From NCBI RefSeq assembly GCF_000471645.3, contig NZ_AWGA01000011.1:46985-110984 (forward strand): 64,000 nucleotides of DNA, written 5' to 3'. The translations under genes and the position numbers were made by a program. Shown piece after piece: positions 9,053 through 16,762 of this stretch. The notes below the pieces were generated by a model that saw only the letters and a program-made list of their open reading frames with translations, was not told the DNA's origin and did no database searches. Source of the stretch: Candidatus Schmidhempelia bombi str. Bimp (GTDB taxonomy: Bacteria > Pseudomonadota > Gammaproteobacteria > Enterobacterales > Orbaceae). Position 1 is the first letter of the stretch. Every line of letters begins with the position of its first letter.

Positions 9053-9655
9053 ATGAAGGTTTATTCTGATTGTTTGAAAAATGATATAGATAAATTATCA
9101 CCTCAAGAAATAGCTGAAAAAATTTATCTTATTTATAATTCTTATGTTTTTAGGGGGAAAGAAGATCTGCAATATGCCATTTATAAACTTATAAGTGATA
9201 AATTCAATATTCCCATAACCTCAATTCAGTTATGCGGTTCAGGTAAGACAGGCTATAGTTACTATAAGTCAGAACCATTTGACCCAATAGAGTCTGATCT
9301 GGATATAGCTATAATTAGTTCGAGTTTGTTTAATTTTTATCTGGAAAAATCTTTACTAGACTCAGAAGGACTACAAAATACTTATTTTAAAAAACGTAAT
9401 AATAAAAAGTCATACATGTCTTATTTATCTAAGGGGTGGCTACGACCTGATTTTATGCCAGATATACCTTTGAAGACAGATTGGTTTACTTTTTTTGGCT
9501 CTATGTCGAATAATTATACCATGCACTTTGCAAAAATAAATGCAGGTATTTTTTTATCTGAAATGATGTTTAATTATCAACAGAAATCAATTGTTGATTT
9601 TTATAGAAAAACGAAACAGTTTACTTTGGATGCAGATTTAGCAATAAATAATTAG
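9053..9655 (+). CDS. Pol-beta-type nucleotidyltransferase, partner of DUF262 gene
   Basis: This 200-aa protein carries the core of the nucleotidyltransferase superfamily: a GS motif at residues 62-63 (LCGSGKTGYS), then SDLDIAI with acidic D82 and D84, which would bind the catalytic metals. A third acidic residue may be D133 in RPDFMPD. The GSGKTGYSYYKS...SDLDIA arrangement resembles MNT-type or CBASS-like nucleotidyltransferases, but the protein lacks the long C-terminal lobe of a CD-NTase. The downstream gene follows with 14 bases between stop and ATG, so the two are surely cotranscribed. The substrate and whether it modifies a nucleotide, RNA or protein are unknown. The base composition is strongly AT-rich. 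It may be part of an anti-phage or toxin-antitoxin pair. Confidence 0.75.
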   Translation: MKVYSDCLKNDIDKLSPQEIAEKIYLIYNSYVFRGKEDLQYAIYKLISDKFNIPITSIQLCGSGKTGYSYYKSEPFDPIESDLDIAIISSSLFNFYLEKSLLDSEGLQNTYFKKRNNKKSYMSYLSKGWLRPDFMPDIPLKTDWFTFFGSMSNNYTMHFAKINAGIFLSEMMFNYQQKSIVDFYRKTKQFTLDADLAINN

Positions 9656-9669
9656 TGAATGAGGAAAAT

Positions 9670-10749
9670 ATGAATAGCCTTCAATATAAAGTTAGATCAG
9701 TTAGCCTGTTAAATTACATAAATGAAGTTATGGCGGATAGATATATTTTAGATGCATATTTTCAAAGAAATTTAGTTTGGCGAGATGTGCATAATAGAGA
9801 TTTTATTGAAACAATTCTTTTAGGGTTTCCATTTCCCCAAATTTTCATATCTAAAGGGAAAATTGATGTTGAAAAAATGGCAACAATATCATGCATTGTA
9901 GATGGACAGCAAAGAACAAATGCCATTTTAAAATTCATTAGAAATGAATTCGCTGTGAAAAATAAATATTTTAATGAATTATCTCCGGACGAAAAAAATG
10001 ATTTTTTTAAATATGAAATAGCATTGATAGAGTTAGACCTGGAAAATGATGATCCTAAAGTTAAGGACATTTTTCAACGGATTAATAGAACATCGAATTC
10101 ATTAACAACTATAGAAAAATTAGCTTCAGAATATTCTACATCAGAGTTTCTATTAGTTGCCAGATTATTATGTAGTTCAATAGATATAAATAGAAAGTTG
10201 ATTGACGATGAAGGAGGGGAATATTCTGATTTTAAAGAGGATCCGAATATACCTGAATCTTTTTATACTTGGGCAAATACAAAAAAAGTAAAAGCGTTTC
10301 AACGATTGATTAACAATAAAAAGATATATACAGCTATGGACATACAAAGAAAAGTTCATTTGATGCATGTGCTTAATTTAATGTCTACTTATCTATATTC
10401 ATTTTTTAATCGTAATGAAAGAAGTTTTCTAGCATTAGAGGAGCTTAATGTTAACTTTGATAAAAAAGATGAACTTGTTAATAAATTTGAGGAAACAGCA
10501 AATATTATATTAAAAATAAAACTCGATAATTTTTGGTTTAGAAAAGCAAATATTTTTTCATTGATAATAGCATTAGCAACTACTAATCTTAACGGTATAG
10601 TTGTTGAAAAATTGGAAGAAAATTTAAATAATTTTGCTTTGAAGCCTAATGATGAATATAAATTGGCAGCAACTGAGGCTGTTAATAACAAAAAAGAAAG
10701 GTTGCTTAGGCATAATGAAATTATAAGATTGATCAATAATTCTAGGTAA
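9670..10749 (+). CDS. DUF262 domain protein
   Basis: DUF262 is the ParB/sulfiredoxin-related nucleotide-binding domain found in the GmrS half of the type IV restriction enzyme GmrSD and in several other defence proteins. Visible signatures are FQRNLVWRD (residues 31-39), GFPFPQIFISKG, IVDGQQRTNAI (76-86) and FQRINRTSNSLTTIEK (135-150). The remaining 200 residues look helical, and I see no HNH/DUF1524 nuclease motif, so this 359-aa protein lacks the usual effector half. I chose ATG 9670 with GAGGA upstream; a GTG at 9655 overlaps the preceding stop and would add 5 residues. It is coupled to the nucleotidyltransferase gene, and the integrase starts 3 bases downstream. Confidence 0.85.
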   Translation: MNSLQYKVRSVSLLNYINEVMADRYILDAYFQRNLVWRDVHNRDFIETILLGFPFPQIFISKGKIDVEKMATISCIVDGQQRTNAILKFIRNEFAVKNKYFNELSPDEKNDFFKYEIALIELDLENDDPKVKDIFQRINRTSNSLTTIEKLASEYSTSEFLLVARLLCSSIDINRKLIDDEGGEYSDFKEDPNIPESFYTWANTKKVKAFQRLINNKKIYTAMDIQRKVHLMHVLNLMSTYLYSFFNRNERSFLALEELNVNFDKKDELVNKFEETANIILKIKLDNFWFRKANIFSLIIALATTNLNGIVVEKLEENLNNFALKPNDEYKLAATEAVNNKKERLLRHNEIIRLINNSR

Positions 10750-10752
10750 ATT

Positions 10753-11748
10753 ATGTCTATTCGTAAGAATGGTAATAAATGGTTATTTGAAAAATACCTT
10801 GAAGGTGGTAGACGTATTCGTAAGACGTTTGCCACCAAAGGCGAAGCGTTAGCTTACGAAAATTATTTAGAAGAGCAAACTAACCAAAAGCCTTGGTTGG
10901 GTGAAAAGATAGATCGCAGACGTTTATCAGATTTGATTAATACTTGGTATTCATTACACGGGCAAACGCTTAAAGACGGTGAAAAACGCCTAAAAGCCAT
11001 GTTATTTGCTGATGATTGTATAGGTCATCCACTTGCTACCGATTTCACGGCCAAACAGTTTACTAATTATCGTCAAAAGCGTATTGATGGTGAAATATTT
11101 AGAACAGATCGAATTAAAAATGTTGCCCCTCGAACCATGAACCTTGAGTTAACTTATTTTAAAGCAATGTTTAATGAGTTGATTAGGTTAGGGGAGTGGC
11201 AACATAACAATCCACTTGAACGAATACGTCCATTTAAAACCGATGAGCAAGAAATGGCTTATCTAACAAAAGAACAAATTAATGACTTACTCCTATCATG
11301 TGAGCAAAGTACGGCTAAAGACTTAGTTATTATCGTTAAAATCTGTTTAGCAACAGGAGCAAGGTGGAGCGAAGCCGAAAGCCTAAAAGGCACACAAGTT
11401 AAAGATGGGAAAATCACCTATATCAACACAAAAGGTAAACGCAATCGAACCATTCCAATTAGCGACAAACTCTTTAACGAAATTCCCAAAAAGAATGGTA
11501 ACCTATTTACACCATGTTATTCAGCGTTCCGCTCAGCAATCGATCGTGCAGCAATAGAACTACCCGAACGACAATTAACCCACGTATTACGCCATACCTT
11601 CGCCAGCCATTTTATGATGAATGGTGGTAACATTTTAGTTTTACAAAAAATACTCGGCCACACAGATATCAAAATGACCATGCGATATGCACACTTTGCG
11701 CCTGATCACTTTGAAGATGCGGTAAGGTTGAATCCGTTGAACAATTAA
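10753..11748 (+). CDS. int: Tyrosine recombinase / P2-like phage integrase
   Basis: The integrase would insert and excise the element by site-specific recombination. At 331 aa it is full length for the P2/HP1 type. It has a short N-terminal arm-binding region (SIRKNGNKWLFEKYLEGGRR), a SAM-like core-binding domain at about 50-160 and the catalytic domain at 170-325. The catalytic set is complete: R204 (ATGARWSEAE), K227 or K229, H277 and R280 (HVLRHTFASHF), H303 (LGHTD) and Y312 (MRYAHF). It begins 3 bases after the DUF262 stop without its own obvious promoter, so it may now be expressed with the cargo. It looks intact although the phage is gone. Confidence 0.93.
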   Translation: MSIRKNGNKWLFEKYLEGGRRIRKTFATKGEALAYENYLEEQTNQKPWLGEKIDRRRLSDLINTWYSLHGQTLKDGEKRLKAMLFADDCIGHPLATDFTAKQFTNYRQKRIDGEIFRTDRIKNVAPRTMNLELTYFKAMFNELIRLGEWQHNNPLERIRPFKTDEQEMAYLTKEQINDLLLSCEQSTAKDLVIIVKICLATGARWSEAESLKGTQVKDGKITYINTKGKRNRTIPISDKLFNEIPKKNGNLFTPCYSAFRSAIDRAAIELPERQLTHVLRHTFASHFMMNGGNILVLQKILGHTDIKMTMRYAHFAPDHFEDAVRLNPLNN

Positions 11749-12125
11749 AAGGAAAATTTTATTTTGTAATATCGGCTGGATGAAGAAGTATGAAGGACAA
11801 ACACAAGATAAGACTAAGACATATTTACAATGGCATAGAGATAACGTATTTAAACGATAATTTAGTGGCGATAAAATGGCTGTTGACTATATCCTTATAT
11901 AGCTAAATGTGTTTATATAGGTATTGTTAACCGTTTGATTTAATTATAAGTTATTGATTTTAAATGCTACTTTAAAGAATTGTATTTCGCCTATAACAAA
12001 TAAGTGGTTGTATCATAGACCTGTCATCTATCATTGTTATCATCATCACAATGATAGATGGTTTTGGTCTTTAATTTAACTTAGATATATTGGATTGATT
12101 AAGTAAAGTCTTTTTTAGTGCTAAT
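11749..12125. other. Right flank of the island, with a coding remnant
   Basis: This spacer lies between the integrase and ydiK and should contain the right attachment site, which I could not delimit. A short open stretch, 11771-11860, translates as IGWMKKYEGQTQDKTKTY and continues to a stop; it reads like the start of a real protein and may be a leftover of another gene. The rest is AT-rich with no gene. Confidence 0.4.
12025..12060. terminator. Hairpin between the island and ydiK
   Basis: A perfect 13-bp inverted repeat, CATCTATCATTGT at 12025-12037 with its complement at 12048-12060. It lies 66 bases beyond the ydiK stop and could end ydiK transcription or shield it from island transcription. 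The T run is weak on both sides. Confidence 0.5.
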
Positions 12126-13178
12126 TTAATCTTGCTCTTTAATCCAAGCATTAATTAATTTATAAGATAAAGCTAGCACAACAGGCCCTATAAATAATCC
12201 CATAATGCCAAATGCTAATATTCCGCCAATGACACCACAGAGAATGAGTAAAAATGGTAAATCAGCCCCTTTTTTAATTAAAGCGGCACGCATAAAACTA
12301 TCAATAGTCGTTAAAGCAATGGTAACAATAATTAAAAATGCACCTGACCACATATTCTCACAATAAAATTGCCAAATAATTGAGGGAACCATAATCAGTA
12401 GCGGCCCAATCTGAACGACACAGCAGAGAAACATTAATAATGTGAGTAAACTGGTATAGGGGACATTAGTTAAAGCTAAACTCATACCGCCAATTAAAGC
12501 CTGAGTTAATGCAGTAATAACGACACCTAAAGCAACAGCACGGATGGCTTGTCCCGCAAGTTTTATGGAATAGATCCCATGTTGTGGAGATACTCTTGCC
12601 GCAAAAACAAATAAATATTTTGTGACCTGTTCGCCGTAATAAAAGAGTAATCCACTGAAAATAATCATTACACCGAAATGGAAAATAAGAATACTAAAGT
12701 TGGCTAATTGGGTAATACCCCATGAAATGATAGTACCTATGTAAGGTTGTATTTCATTAATGATATCCAAACTCTCATCATTCACGATGGATATCCATTT
12801 TTGGTGCACTTGTTGACCAATAGCTGGGATAGAATTTAACCAGTTTAGCTCAGGTAAATGGTGTGGTGAAAGATTCTTAGTCCACTCAATTAAATAAGCA
12901 CTGTTTTTAGTAATACTATAAATAATAATAGTAAATGGAATGACTAATACTAAGGCAAGTAATAACGTCATAATGATCACAGCAGGAAAACGGCCTAGAG
13001 AAAATTTTTGTTGTATTTTAAGCATTAGTGACCAAGTGGCAATAACGACCATGACTGCCCAGAAAATACCAAATAGAAAAGGCTCAATAATATTGAGTGT
13101 AACAATAATTAACATTCCGATAACTAGAATATTAAAAATTAATTTAAGGAGATCGTAGGTTTGTTTATCTTGTGACAT
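12126..13178 (-). CDS. ydiK: AI-2E family transporter YdiK
   Basis: This 350-aa inner-membrane protein belongs to the AI-2E/PerM transporter family and has about 7-8 hydrophobic segments. It matches E. coli YdiK along its length: IFWAVMVVIATWSLML near the N-terminus, SIPAIG, IQPYIGTIISWG, GEQVTKYL, LAGQAIRAVALGVVITAL and GADLPFLLILCGVIGGILAF. The conserved C-terminal GLFIGPVVLALSY is the family signature. The transported substrate is not established. Family members have been linked to autoinducer-2 export (TqsA) and to sodium-proton exchange. It is a lone gene, divergent from eco. Confidence 0.9.
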   Translation of the reverse strand: MSQDKQTYDLLKLIFNILVIGMLIIVTLNIIEPFLFGIFWAVMVVIATWSLMLKIQQKFSLGRFPAVIIMTLLLALVLVIPFTIIIYSITKNSAYLIEWTKNLSPHHLPELNWLNSIPAIGQQVHQKWISIVNDESLDIINEIQPYIGTIISWGITQLANFSILIFHFGVMIIFSGLLFYYGEQVTKYLFVFAARVSPQHGIYSIKLAGQAIRAVALGVVITALTQALIGGMSLALTNVPYTSLLTLLMFLCCVVQIGPLLIMVPSIIWQFYCENMWSGAFLIIVTIALTTIDSFMRAALIKKGADLPFLLILCGVIGGILAFGIMGLFIGPVVLALSYKLINAWIKEQD

Positions 13179-13424
13179 AAATTTTAATAATATTAATTAG
13201 CGTCGATGAACGGAATTATAGCATATAAAAAAGTGATTATATTTATTGTAGTGATTTTATTATTTATTCATTGATGCTTTAAGACGCTATAATTACAATT
13301 TAGTAATAAAAAAGGTATAAATCATTAAAAATTAAACAAAAGCACACAATTTGTCATAGATTGATTTATATAAAATGGTTAGAATTAGTTTCTCTCAGAA
13401 TGGAGATTTTATTCGAGGTTTATA

Positions 13425-13919
13425 ATGAAAAAAATACTTGTTGTAGCATTATCTTGTTGTGTTTTAGCGGCATGTCATCATGCGCCTTCTACTACACCAG
13501 AGGTGAAAGAAGTGAATCAAATTGCACCATATCCAGAAGCAAAACCTGGTTTTACACGTTCAGTTATTTATTTACCAAAATTAGCTAATGAAGCTAACAG
13601 CAAAATTGAGCTCGTGATCGGTAAAGAATTAACAACGGATTGTAATGCTCGTAGTCTCAGTGGAAAAATAAAACAGCTGACCCTTGATGGTTGGGGATAT
13701 GACTATTATGTAGTTGAAAGTAGTAATACGACTATTTCGACGCTAATGGCTTGTCCAGCAAGTACAGAAAAACCAAAATTTGTTGCTATCAATTCTGATT
13801 TAGGTTTAATTAACTATAATAGCCGTTTACCAATCGTGATATATGCACCAAGCGATATGCAAGTGAAATATCGAGTTTGGTCAACAACAAATGGTGAATT
13901 GAAAGCTGTAAATCAGTAA
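13425..13919 (+). CDS. eco: Ecotin, serine protease inhibitor, lipoprotein form
   Basis: Ecotin is a dimeric inhibitor of trypsin-fold proteases and protects bacteria from host enzymes. This 164-aa protein matches E. coli ecotin across the mature part (SKIELVIGKELTTDCN, LDGWGYDYYVVES, PIVIYAPSDMQVKYRVW). Two features differ. The signal ends in a lipobox, VLAAC with C17, so the protein should be lipidated, whereas E. coli ecotin is a soluble periplasmic protein. The reactive loop reads STLM (105-108) instead of STMM, so the P1 residue by alignment is leucine instead of methionine. The loop disulfide cysteines C73 and C110 are kept. GAGG lies ahead of the ATG, and a terminator follows. Confidence 0.92.
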   Translation: MKKILVVALSCCVLAACHHAPSTTPEVKEVNQIAPYPEAKPGFTRSVIYLPKLANEANSKIELVIGKELTTDCNARSLSGKIKQLTLDGWGYDYYVVESSNTTISTLMACPASTEKPKFVAINSDLGLINYNSRLPIVIYAPSDMQVKYRVWSTTNGELKAVNQ

Positions 13920-13935
13920 AAAGCGATTCACAATT

Positions 13936-13970
13936 AAAAGCTATGTAGAATGAATCTCATAGCTTTTATT
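13936..13970 (+). terminator. Terminator after eco
   Basis: A perfect 10-bp stem, AAAAGCTATG (13936-13945) with CATAGCTTTT (13958-13967), ends in a T-rich arm 17 bases after the eco stop. Confidence 0.75.
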
Positions 13971-14148
13971 ATAACTCATCTCTTCAAAAATCTTCTTAAT
14001 CTTAATATATCGATGATTAGATCATTTATAAATAGTGGTCGTATTACCCAAATAAGTACTGTAAATATATTAAACTCACAGTAAGTATGATGGGATTATT
14101 GTCTCTTAAAGAATTCTTTTTAATTAAGAGACAGTCAACTTCTATCAA

Positions 14149-15495
14149 TTAATCTATCGCAATAATCGTATTGGTATTCGCACCCAGCATATTGTTTAGG
14201 TAGTTTAAATCAGTAATATTTAGCGTACCAATAGCAAATTTCAGTTTTAATAAACTGATCAAATAATTATATTTCGCATTAGATAATTGTTGTTTAGCAT
14301 TATAAAGTGTCGTCGTTGCAGATAACACATCAACGATGGTACGTGTTCCAACTTTATAGCCTGATTCAGTCGCATCTAATGAAGTCTTTGCAGAGACAAC
14401 GGTTTGTTGATAAGCTTTAATTGAACTAATTGCTGCCGAAATATCATTATAAGAAGAACGGACTAAATTAACTGTGCTACGATTTGCACTTTCTAATTTT
14501 TGGCTGTAATCCACGTAATTATATTGTGCCTGTTTTACTTGTGAATGTGTCGCACCACCAGCAAAGATAGGTAATTCCAAGTTTAACGAAATTGAATTGG
14601 AGCCATTAATTCTATCATTATTAGGCATACTAGCAGGATTAACATTGTCACCGTAATATTTATTGCGGTTTAAACCCGATGAAGCTTTAACGGATAATGT
14701 CGGCATATGACCTGACTCCGCTAAACGTATTTGCTCTTTGGCCATATCTTGCGCTAATTTTGCCGTTAATAAAGTTAAATTGGTCGACTCAGCTTGCTGT
14801 AATAATTTATCGATATGTGCTGGCTGTGTTGTTTTAAATGTACTGGTATCAATGGTGGCTAAATTGGCATAAAAACGCCCCGTCACCTGCCGTAAGTTTT
14901 CTAAGTTATTGTTTAACATATTATGCGCAGAAATTAACTGAGCAATAGTTTGATCGTAATTAGCTTTTACATTTTGCACATCGGTAATAGCGACTAATCC
15001 AACCCGATGTTTTTGTTGGGTTTGATCCAATTGGCGATAAAAAGCTTTTTTCTGAGCTTGTAAAAAACCTAAAGCATCTATTGATTTTAAAACTTCGAAA
15101 TAAGCCGTAGCACTATTTAAAATAAGTTGCTGTTCTTGTGCTTGATAAGCAATATCTTGTATAGAGGCTTGCTTTTTGGTGATATCAAGCTGTTTCCAGG
15201 AAGCAAAATTAAATAACGTTTGTGATAAAACAACATTTAAATTGCCTGTTTTGGCATTTTGATCTTTACTTAATCTTTCACCATAATTAATACCGTATGA
15301 ACCAGCTAGACCAAGTTGTGGTAAGAGACTTGCCCGTGAACCAGAAATTGCGGCATAAGCTTTGTCTCGTTGTGCTGCGGCACTAAATAGGTCAGGATTG
15401 TTTGATTTTGCTTGTTCATAAACCTCAATTAAATTTTCTGCGGCGGCATATTGGCAGAAACATAATCCGATAAGAAGGGGTAATAATTTTTTCAT
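14149..15495 (-). CDS. tolC: Outer membrane efflux channel TolC
   Basis: TolC forms the trimeric outer-membrane duct for multidrug efflux pumps and type I secretion. I chose the ATG at 15495, which gives 448 aa and a clean signal peptide (MKKLLPLLIGLCFCQYAAA, cleaved before ENL); GGAAAG lies just upstream. The two internally repeated OEP domains are visible: ENLIEVYEQAKSNNPDLF with LVAITDVQNVKANYDQTIAQ in the first half, and VGTRTIVDVLSATTTLYNAK in the second. The family's typical alternation of long helices and beta strands fits. It is divergent from nudF as in E. coli. The C-terminus is shorter than in E. coli. Confidence 0.94.
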   Translation of the reverse strand: MKKLLPLLIGLCFCQYAAAENLIEVYEQAKSNNPDLFSAAAQRDKAYAAISGSRASLLPQLGLAGSYGINYGERLSKDQNAKTGNLNVVLSQTLFNFASWKQLDITKKQASIQDIAYQAQEQQLILNSATAYFEVLKSIDALGFLQAQKKAFYRQLDQTQQKHRVGLVAITDVQNVKANYDQTIAQLISAHNMLNNNLENLRQVTGRFYANLATIDTSTFKTTQPAHIDKLLQQAESTNLTLLTAKLAQDMAKEQIRLAESGHMPTLSVKASSGLNRNKYYGDNVNPASMPNNDRINGSNSISLNLELPIFAGGATHSQVKQAQYNYVDYSQKLESANRSTVNLVRSSYNDISAAISSIKAYQQTVVSAKTSLDATESGYKVGTRTIVDVLSATTTLYNAKQQLSNAKYNYLISLLKLKFAIGTLNITDLNYLNNMLGANTNTIIAID

Positions 15496-15637
15496 GAATC
15501 TTTCCTTTGATATTATCAAACTGTTACAATTCAATTAGCGAATTTTCCGATTTTATCAGATTATTGGCATATATACAGCTTGCTTTAAAACTATCAGCAC
15601 TTTTTATTCAATTTTAATACTTTATTTAGGAAAAAAT

Positions 15638-16276
15638 ATGAAAATAAAAAATGAATTGCCAATCACATTCGCAAAGAAAGATGTTATCGATTTAACTAAA
15701 AAAACGGTCTACAAAGGTTTCTTCTCATTGCTTGAGTACCGTTTCCGATATCGTAAATTTGATGGTTCAATTAGCCAAGAAGTTTCACGTGAAATTCTTG
15801 AACGGGGGCAAGCGGTGGTATTGCTTGCTTATGACATTAAACGTGATGCGGTCGTGATGATTGAGCAACTACGTATTGCCGCTATAGAAACTGAACAATC
15901 ACCATGGTTATTAGAATTAGTCGCCGGCATGGTTGATCACCAAGGTGAAAGTTTAGAACAGGTCGCGCGCCGTGAAGCGATGGAAGAGGCAGGCGTTACC
16001 ATTGGACGTATTAAGCCTATTATGAGTTATTTAGCCAGCCCAGGCGGATTAACAGAAAAATTGCATGTTTTTGTCGGTGAAGTGGATGCAAGTAGTGCTA
16101 AAGGGATCCATGGTCTTGCTGAAGAGAATGAAGATATCAAAGTACATGTCATTAGCCGTGAACAAGCTTATTATTGGGTTGAAAATGGAATAATCAATAA
16201 TGCAGCCTCGATCATTGCTATACAATGGTTACAATTGCATTATCAACAATTGCAACACGAATGGGATAATGGTTAA
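15638..16276 (+). CDS. nudF: ADP-ribose pyrophosphatase NudF
   Basis: NudF hydrolyses ADP-ribose to AMP and ribose 5-phosphate. This 212-aa protein matches E. coli NudF (209 aa) in GFFSLLEYRFRYRKFDG, REILERGQAVVLLAYD, EQLRIAA, SYLASPGG and GLAEENEDIKVHVISREQAY. The Nudix box is GMVDHQGESLEQVARREA then MEEAG; the spacing between its first Gly and Glu is one residue longer than the GX5E of the consensus. The downstream REAMEEAG metal ligands are intact. It is divergent from tolC as in enterobacteria, but yqiB and cpdA, which follow there, are absent here. Confidence 0.93.
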   Translation: MKIKNELPITFAKKDVIDLTKKTVYKGFFSLLEYRFRYRKFDGSISQEVSREILERGQAVVLLAYDIKRDAVVMIEQLRIAAIETEQSPWLLELVAGMVDHQGESLEQVARREAMEEAGVTIGRIKPIMSYLASPGGLTEKLHVFVGEVDASSAKGIHGLAEENEDIKVHVISREQAYYWVENGIINNAASIIAIQWLQLHYQQLQHEWDNG

Positions 16277-16403
16277 CTATTCGCAGTTTGGAGTAATCTT
16301 ATCTTTACTGTTTTAACAGCGACAAAATAGAATCATGAAAATTTAACTCGTTTGTCGCTAAATATACATCGTGACAACTTTCTTGTGAAATGTCATTGCA
16401 TTA

Positions 16404-16748
16404 TTAGTCTTTCCAAATAATATGGCACAGTTTCTGTGACTTATCGCGACTTAGCAAAACTCGTGCGAATACATTATTGATATGATCGCTATTATCCGCT
16501 AAACCAATAAGAACTTCGGCGTATAATTCTTGATTCGTTAGATCTATATCAGGTTGATGTTGTTGCCAAATTTCAAGATCGGGGGTATATAATTCAGCCG
16601 CGCCAATATCTTCAAACTGTAGATTAAATAATATAATATCAGCGCTATCAAGATTATCTGAAGCTAACTCTAAAAAAATATCATAAGCAGTATCAATGAT
16701 TTCATCATCAGTTAATGTTGCCATCGTAGTTAAATCAAGGGTAGTCAT
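16404..16748 (-). CDS. yciU: UPF0263 protein YciU
   Basis: This small acidic protein of unknown function is about 114 residues long and belongs to the YciU/HI1450 family. Matches include [56 protein letters not shown] and the C-terminal [10 protein letters not shown]1450 was described as a double-stranded-DNA mimic-like acidic fold. I chose ATG 16748, 15 bases after the clsA stop; the upstream in-frame extension overlaps clsA and is not family-like. It is the last gene of the yciB-yciA-clsA-yciU run, and the pairing with cls matches E. coli. Confidence 0.88.
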   Translation of the reverse strand: MTTLDLTTMATLTDDEIIDTAYDIFLELASDNLDSADIILFNLQFEDIGAAELYTPDLEIWQQHQPDIDLTNQELYAEVLIGLADNSDHINNVFARVLLSRDKSQKLCHIIWKD

Positions 16749-16762
16749 AATGGATCCAGTAT

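Larger units (their letters stand above)
7214..11860 (+). mobile_element. Decayed P2-like prophage end / accessory island
   Basis: The segment runs from a 5'-truncated CI-type repressor (from about 7214) through cargo genes to a tyrosine integrase ending at 11748, with a short coding remnant beyond. In P2-like phages the integrase and repressor lie together at one end, with accessory genes often between them; here that end survives and all structural genes are missing. Core genes lie on both sides (the GNAT gene to the left, ydiK to the right). I could not find a convincing direct repeat marking attL and attR by eye. The exact borders are inferred. Confidence 0.65.

Noticed and set aside
9053..9655. 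CBASS cyclic-nucleotide synthase
   Set aside because: The nucleotidyltransferase is too short, lacks the CD-NTase C-terminal region, and no CBASS effector is encoded nearby.
9670..10749. Complete GmrSD type IV restriction enzyme
   Set aside because: Only the DUF262 half is recognisable; no DUF1524/HNH motif is seen in this or the adjacent genes.
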